This document shows positions 50,518 through 53,248 of a DNA stretch of 53,248 bases, piece after piece. The position numbers and the translations under genes are program-made. Under the pieces are notes generated by a model. It did not search any database. It worked only from the letters and a program-made list of their open reading frames with translations, and was not told the origin of the DNA. Source of the stretch: CAMCHP01 sp036835325 (GTDB lineage: Bacteria; Bacteroidota; Bacteroidia; Flavobacteriales_D; Sanyastnellaceae); the NCBI GenBank assembly GCA_036835325.1, contig DAITMF010000022.1:1-53248 (forward strand), read 5' to 3'. Every line of letters begins with the position of its first letter. Positions within the stretch are counted from its first letter, which is position 1.

Positions 50518-50526
50518 CATCCATCC
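50518..50526 (-). repeat. GGATGGATG 9-mer, copy 17 (intergenic)
   Basis: CATCCATCC followed by GAAAGAAG. Right arm of the inverted pair; the arms are 22 bases apart and could form a nine-base stem in RNA. Confidence 0.85.
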
Positions 50527-50780
50527 GAAAGAAGCACCTGAATCAAACGCTAACGGCAGCCTTTCGCAAGCGAGAAAACCGGCTTCTTTGCCGGATGTGA
50601 CAAATGAGGGAGGAAGACAAACAGGCGTTGTTGCCGTTTTGGTCAACACGGCATGCGTACGCGCAACAGGTAGCTATTTCATCGTTTTGAATCGGATGGG
50701 AAACCAAGCGGTCTTGAAGTAGGTTAATCTTCAAACCGTTTGAAAATGCGACCTTTGTTGCGCGACTGAATTGCCGCGTC

Positions 50781-53165
50781 ATGCTGCGTTTTCTATACCT
50801 CTCTTCGTTTTTCTGTTGTGTTTTCTTCTCTTTTTCGCTGCGCGGATGGTCGCAAGACGCGCCTTTGACGCTGACCGGAAAGGTGGTCGATGCCACCACC
50901 GAGGCACCTGTTGAGTTTGCTACCGTGGTCATTCGGATGCCCTACAGCGATGCGATGCTTACCGGCACCACCACCGATTTGGAGGGCCGCTTTGAACTTT
51001 TTTCTGACAAGCCCGGTGTGGTGCTTGAAATCCGTTTCCTCGGCTACGAAACCTTGGTGGTGGAGGGGTACGCGGTGCAGAACAACCGTGCCGATTTGGG
51101 CACGCTCAAGCTGCAGCCCGGCGGCATCACCCTCGAAGATGCCGTGGTGGAGGGCGAACGCTCAACGACCCAGTTTATGCTCGATCGCCGCGTGTTCAAC
51201 GTGGGGCAAGACCTCAGCAGCACCGGCGCCAGCGCCTTGGAGGTGCTGAACAATGTGCCTTCAGTCAACGTGAGCATTGAAGGCGTGGTGAGTTTGCGCG
51301 GCAGCTCGGGCGTGCAGATTCTTATCAACGGCAAGCCGTCGGTGCTCACGAGCGAGGAGGGCAATGCCTTGGGCTCAATCACGGCCGACATGATTGACCG
51401 CATTGAAGTGATTACCAATCCGTCAGCCAAGTACGATGCTGAAGGTACGGCCGGCATTATCAACATTGTGCTTAAGCAAGACAAGCGCAAGGGCATCAAC
51501 GGTTCGGCCACGCTCAACACGGGCTGGCCTCACAACCACAGCTTCGGCCTCAGCATGAACCGCCGCTCAGAGAAGTTCAACGTCTTTACTCAGGCGGGAG
51601 CGGGCTACCGCTCTGTACCAACCGAAATCCGGAACATTAACCGCGATGCGGTGACCAATGTCAGTGTTGAATCGGAGGGGACGGAGTTCCGCAACGAGCA
51701 GTTTTACAATTTCGTGCTGGGCGCCGATTACTACATCAATCCGCTGAACGTCATCACCCTTTCGGGCAACCTTGCTTACGAAGTTGAAGACCAGCCCTCG
51801 CGGAATGACTTCCGCCTGATCGGTGAAGGCGGCGAAGAGCTCGCTTCGTGGTTCCGTGAAGAATCAACCCCGGCCACCAACCCCAAATGGCAGTACGAGT
51901 TAAATTACAAACGCGAATTTTCCGACAACGAAAAGCGCGCGCTGCTGTTCAGCGCCATCGGTAGCTTTTTTGGGAAAGACCAAGCATCAGACTTTACCCA
52001 GTCGACCTTGGCCGGACAAAACTTCGATTTGTTGCAAGACACCCGCACCAACTTTGGGGAGATTGAGAACACCTTGAAGTTGGATTACACCCATCCGTTC
52101 AACGACCGCTTTACGGTTGAAACCGGCGCGCAGAATGTGTTGAACGACGTGAGCAACGACTTCGAAGTGCGCGATTTCATTGACGGCGCATGGGTGGTTG
52201 ACCCCACGCAGACGAACGTCTTTGAGTGGCAGCAGAACGTGTTGGGCGTGTATGGCACCGGTGCGTACCAAGGCAAGTTGTGGGGCTTGCAGTTGGGCCT
52301 TCGCGCCGAGAACACCGAGTTGAACACCTTGCTGCGCACCACCAACGAAGCCAACAATCAGAACTACACGAACTTCTTCCCGAGCGTTCACAGTTCGTAC
52401 AAATTGGGCGAAGCGTTTTCGGTGCAGGCGGGGTACTCGCGGCGGATTTTCCGTCCGCGTTTGTGGGATTTGAATCCGTTCTTCAACATCCGCAACAACT
52501 TTAATATACGTGTTGGGAACCCCGATTTGTTGCCCGAGTTTACCGATTCGTATGAGTTTTCGGGCATTTATGCCAAGGGTGAGTTTTCGATGAGTTCATC
52601 GGTGTACCACCGCATAACGACCGAGGTGATTGAGCGCGTCGCGTTTTTCGATGCCGGAGTGACAACGGTTCGTCCGCTCAACCTGGGCATCAACAACGCC
52701 ACCGGTTTGGAGGTGAACGGCAAGTACAACGTAGGCAAGTGGTTTTCGGTGAATGGCGACCTGAACGTGAATTGGTTTCAGCGTCGCGGAGCACTTGACA
52801 GCACCTCGTTTGATTTCAACGGCGACCAGTACACTGCGCGTTTGACCACCAAGTTCAAGTTACCGGCCGATTGGGATGTTGAGTTTACCGGTCAGTACCT
52901 GTCGCGCGTGCAGATGGTTCAGGGCGTGCAGTCGGCGAATGTGTTTTTGGATGCCGGCCTTCGCAAGAAGGTGTGGAAGGGCAAGGGAGTGATCAGCATG
53001 AGTGTGCGCGACGTGTTTGCATCGCGTTTCCGCGAGATGGTGGTTGAGCAGGCTGATTTTTACCAGTACAGCTACAGTTTGCGGGGACGTTTCATCACCT
53101 TGGGCTTCAGCTACGGCTTCGGCAAGGGCGAGGCGATGGAGTTCACGGGTGTGCGGCGGCGGTAA
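50781..53165 (+). CDS. Outer-membrane beta-barrel receptor with CarboxypepD_reg domain
   Basis: A 794-residue outer-membrane protein of the TonB-dependent-receptor-related beta-barrel family. It has a signal peptide (ending RGWSQ), an N-terminal carboxypeptidase-regulatory-like domain (about 32-115, LTGKVVDATTEAPVEFATVV), a plug domain (about 125-235) with LEVLNNVPSVNVSIEG, VQILINGKPSV and IEVITNPSAKYDAEGTAGIINIVLK, and a barrel to the C-terminus. The FG-N-P-D-L segment RVGNPDLLPEFTDSYEF near 575-592 is typical. There is no SusD partner, so uptake of glycans is not implied; the ligand is unknown. The 83 bases after it hold only a short GTCGGC-TTC-GCCGAC hairpin without T-run. Confidence 0.92.
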   Translation: MLRFLYLSSFFCCVFFSFSLRGWSQDAPLTLTGKVVDATTEAPVEFATVVIRMPYSDAMLTGTTTDLEGRFELFSDKPGVVLEIRFLGYETLVVEGYAVQNNRADLGTLKLQPGGITLEDAVVEGERSTTQFMLDRRVFNVGQDLSSTGASALEVLNNVPSVNVSIEGVVSLRGSSGVQILINGKPSVLTSEEGNALGSITADMIDRIEVITNPSAKYDAEGTAGIINIVLKQDKRKGINGSATLNTGWPHNHSFGLSMNRRSEKFNVFTQAGAGYRSVPTEIRNINRDAVTNVSVESEGTEFRNEQFYNFVLGADYYINPLNVITLSGNLAYEVEDQPSRNDFRLIGEGGEELASWFREESTPATNPKWQYELNYKREFSDNEKRALLFSAIGSFFGKDQASDFTQSTLAGQNFDLLQDTRTNFGEIENTLKLDYTHPFNDRFTVETGAQNVLNDVSNDFEVRDFIDGAWVVDPTQTNVFEWQQNVLGVYGTGAYQGKLWGLQLGLRAENTELNTLLRTTNEANNQNYTNFFPSVHSSYKLGEAFSVQAGYSRRIFRPRLWDLNPFFNIRNNFNIRVGNPDLLPEFTDSYEFSGIYAKGEFSMSSSVYHRITTEVIERVAFFDAGVTTVRPLNLGINNATGLEVNGKYNVGKWFSVNGDLNVNWFQRRGALDSTSFDFNGDQYTARLTTKFKLPADWDVEFTGQYLSRVQMVQGVQSANVFLDAGLRKKVWKGKGVISMSVRDVFASRFREMVVEQADFYQYSYSLRGRFITLGFSYGFGKGEAMEFTGVRRR

Positions 53166-53248
53166 TCGGCTTTCGGAGATTCCTCTTGCTCTCTACTCTT
53201 GCTCAATACTGTTTTGGGTCGGCTTCGCCGACGATTATGGGGATTATG

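Larger units (their letters stand above)
50425..50780. other. 356-base intergenic region
   Basis: Between divergent genes I find the inverted pair of 9-mers (50487-50526), a nine-T tract next to a seven-G tract (50473-50488), a weak hairpin CCGGC-TTCTTT-GCCGG near 50579-50594, and a -7-like GACCTTTG at 50750-50757 in front of the receptor gene. Short open frames here lack any recognisable protein character. Confidence 0.6.

Noticed and set aside
50480..50722. An 80-codon plus-strand frame in the 356-base gap
   Set aside because: It consists of repeat and promoter sequence and shows no family pattern.
1..53248. CRISPR arrays, tRNA genes, insertion sequences, prophage or defence genes
   Set aside because: None was seen on reading both strands; the repeats present are short 9-mers or protein-coding domain repeats.

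Overview
The window looks like a chromosomal segment of a Bacteroidota, most likely a marine-type flavobacterial lineage (Flavobacteriales; the genus cannot be fixed from the sequence). The evidence is several secreted proteins with type IX secretion (T9SS) C-terminal sorting domains, a PorE-like OmpA protein and a T9SS plug protein, a fused CcoN-CcoO oxidase subunit, a DUF4295 gene next to rpmG, and -7 promoter boxes of the Bacteroidota form TAnnTTTG. The sequence is of intermediate GC and densely coding. I see no integrase, transposase, phage gene, CRISPR array or tRNA.

Layout. 1-4.8 kb: smpB, a YfcE-type phosphodiesterase, a PorE-like TPR/beta-propeller/OmpA protein and a PAS-rich histidine-kinase-like protein. 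4.9-15.0 kb: one long minus-strand respiratory cluster hemN-ccoI-ccoS-ccoNO-ccoQ-ccoP-ccoG-ccoH-safE, which makes and matures a high-affinity cbb3 oxidase. CcoS is a 57-residue gene found by reading the gap. 15.1-26.5 kb: exported proteins on the plus strand: a pentaheme cytochrome, a vanadium-haloperoxidase fused to Ig-like repeats, and two FG-GAP/UnbV proteins. 26.6-28.6 kb: a small carboxypeptidase-regulatory-like protein and the T9SS plug protein. 28.7-37.1 kb: a complete sodium-pumping NADH:quinone reductase cluster nqrABCDEF with DUF3050, apbE (flavinylation) and an nqrM-like iron-maturation gene. 37.2-45.1 kb: two paralogous CTDP-repeat cargo proteins on either side of rnpB (RNase P RNA), then a choice-of-anchor-L protein with a gliding-type C-terminus. 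45.4-53.2 kb: long-form GAPDH, a FadH-like flavin reductase, DUF4295 and rpmG, DinB and DUF2007 proteins, and an outer-membrane beta-barrel receptor.

How it works together: Nqr and cbb3 are two ends of an aerobic/microaerobic respiratory chain. Matching Crp/FNR-type operators (TGAC-N4-GTCA) lie at an identical distance from the -7 boxes of hemN and ccoS, so heme synthesis and the oxidase are probably co-controlled by oxygen or redox. PorE-like and plug proteins belong to the T9SS machine that would export the many cargo proteins encoded here.

The most unusual signal is a 9-mer, GGATGGATG (reverse CATCCATCC), at 17 sites by eye, against about 0.4 expected for random equal-base sequence. It is on both strands and in all six reading frames, is enriched between genes, is often followed by an A-tract, and once forms an inverted pair. 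This resembles the architecture of DNA-uptake sequences known from Haemophilus and Neisseria. The function is unproven.
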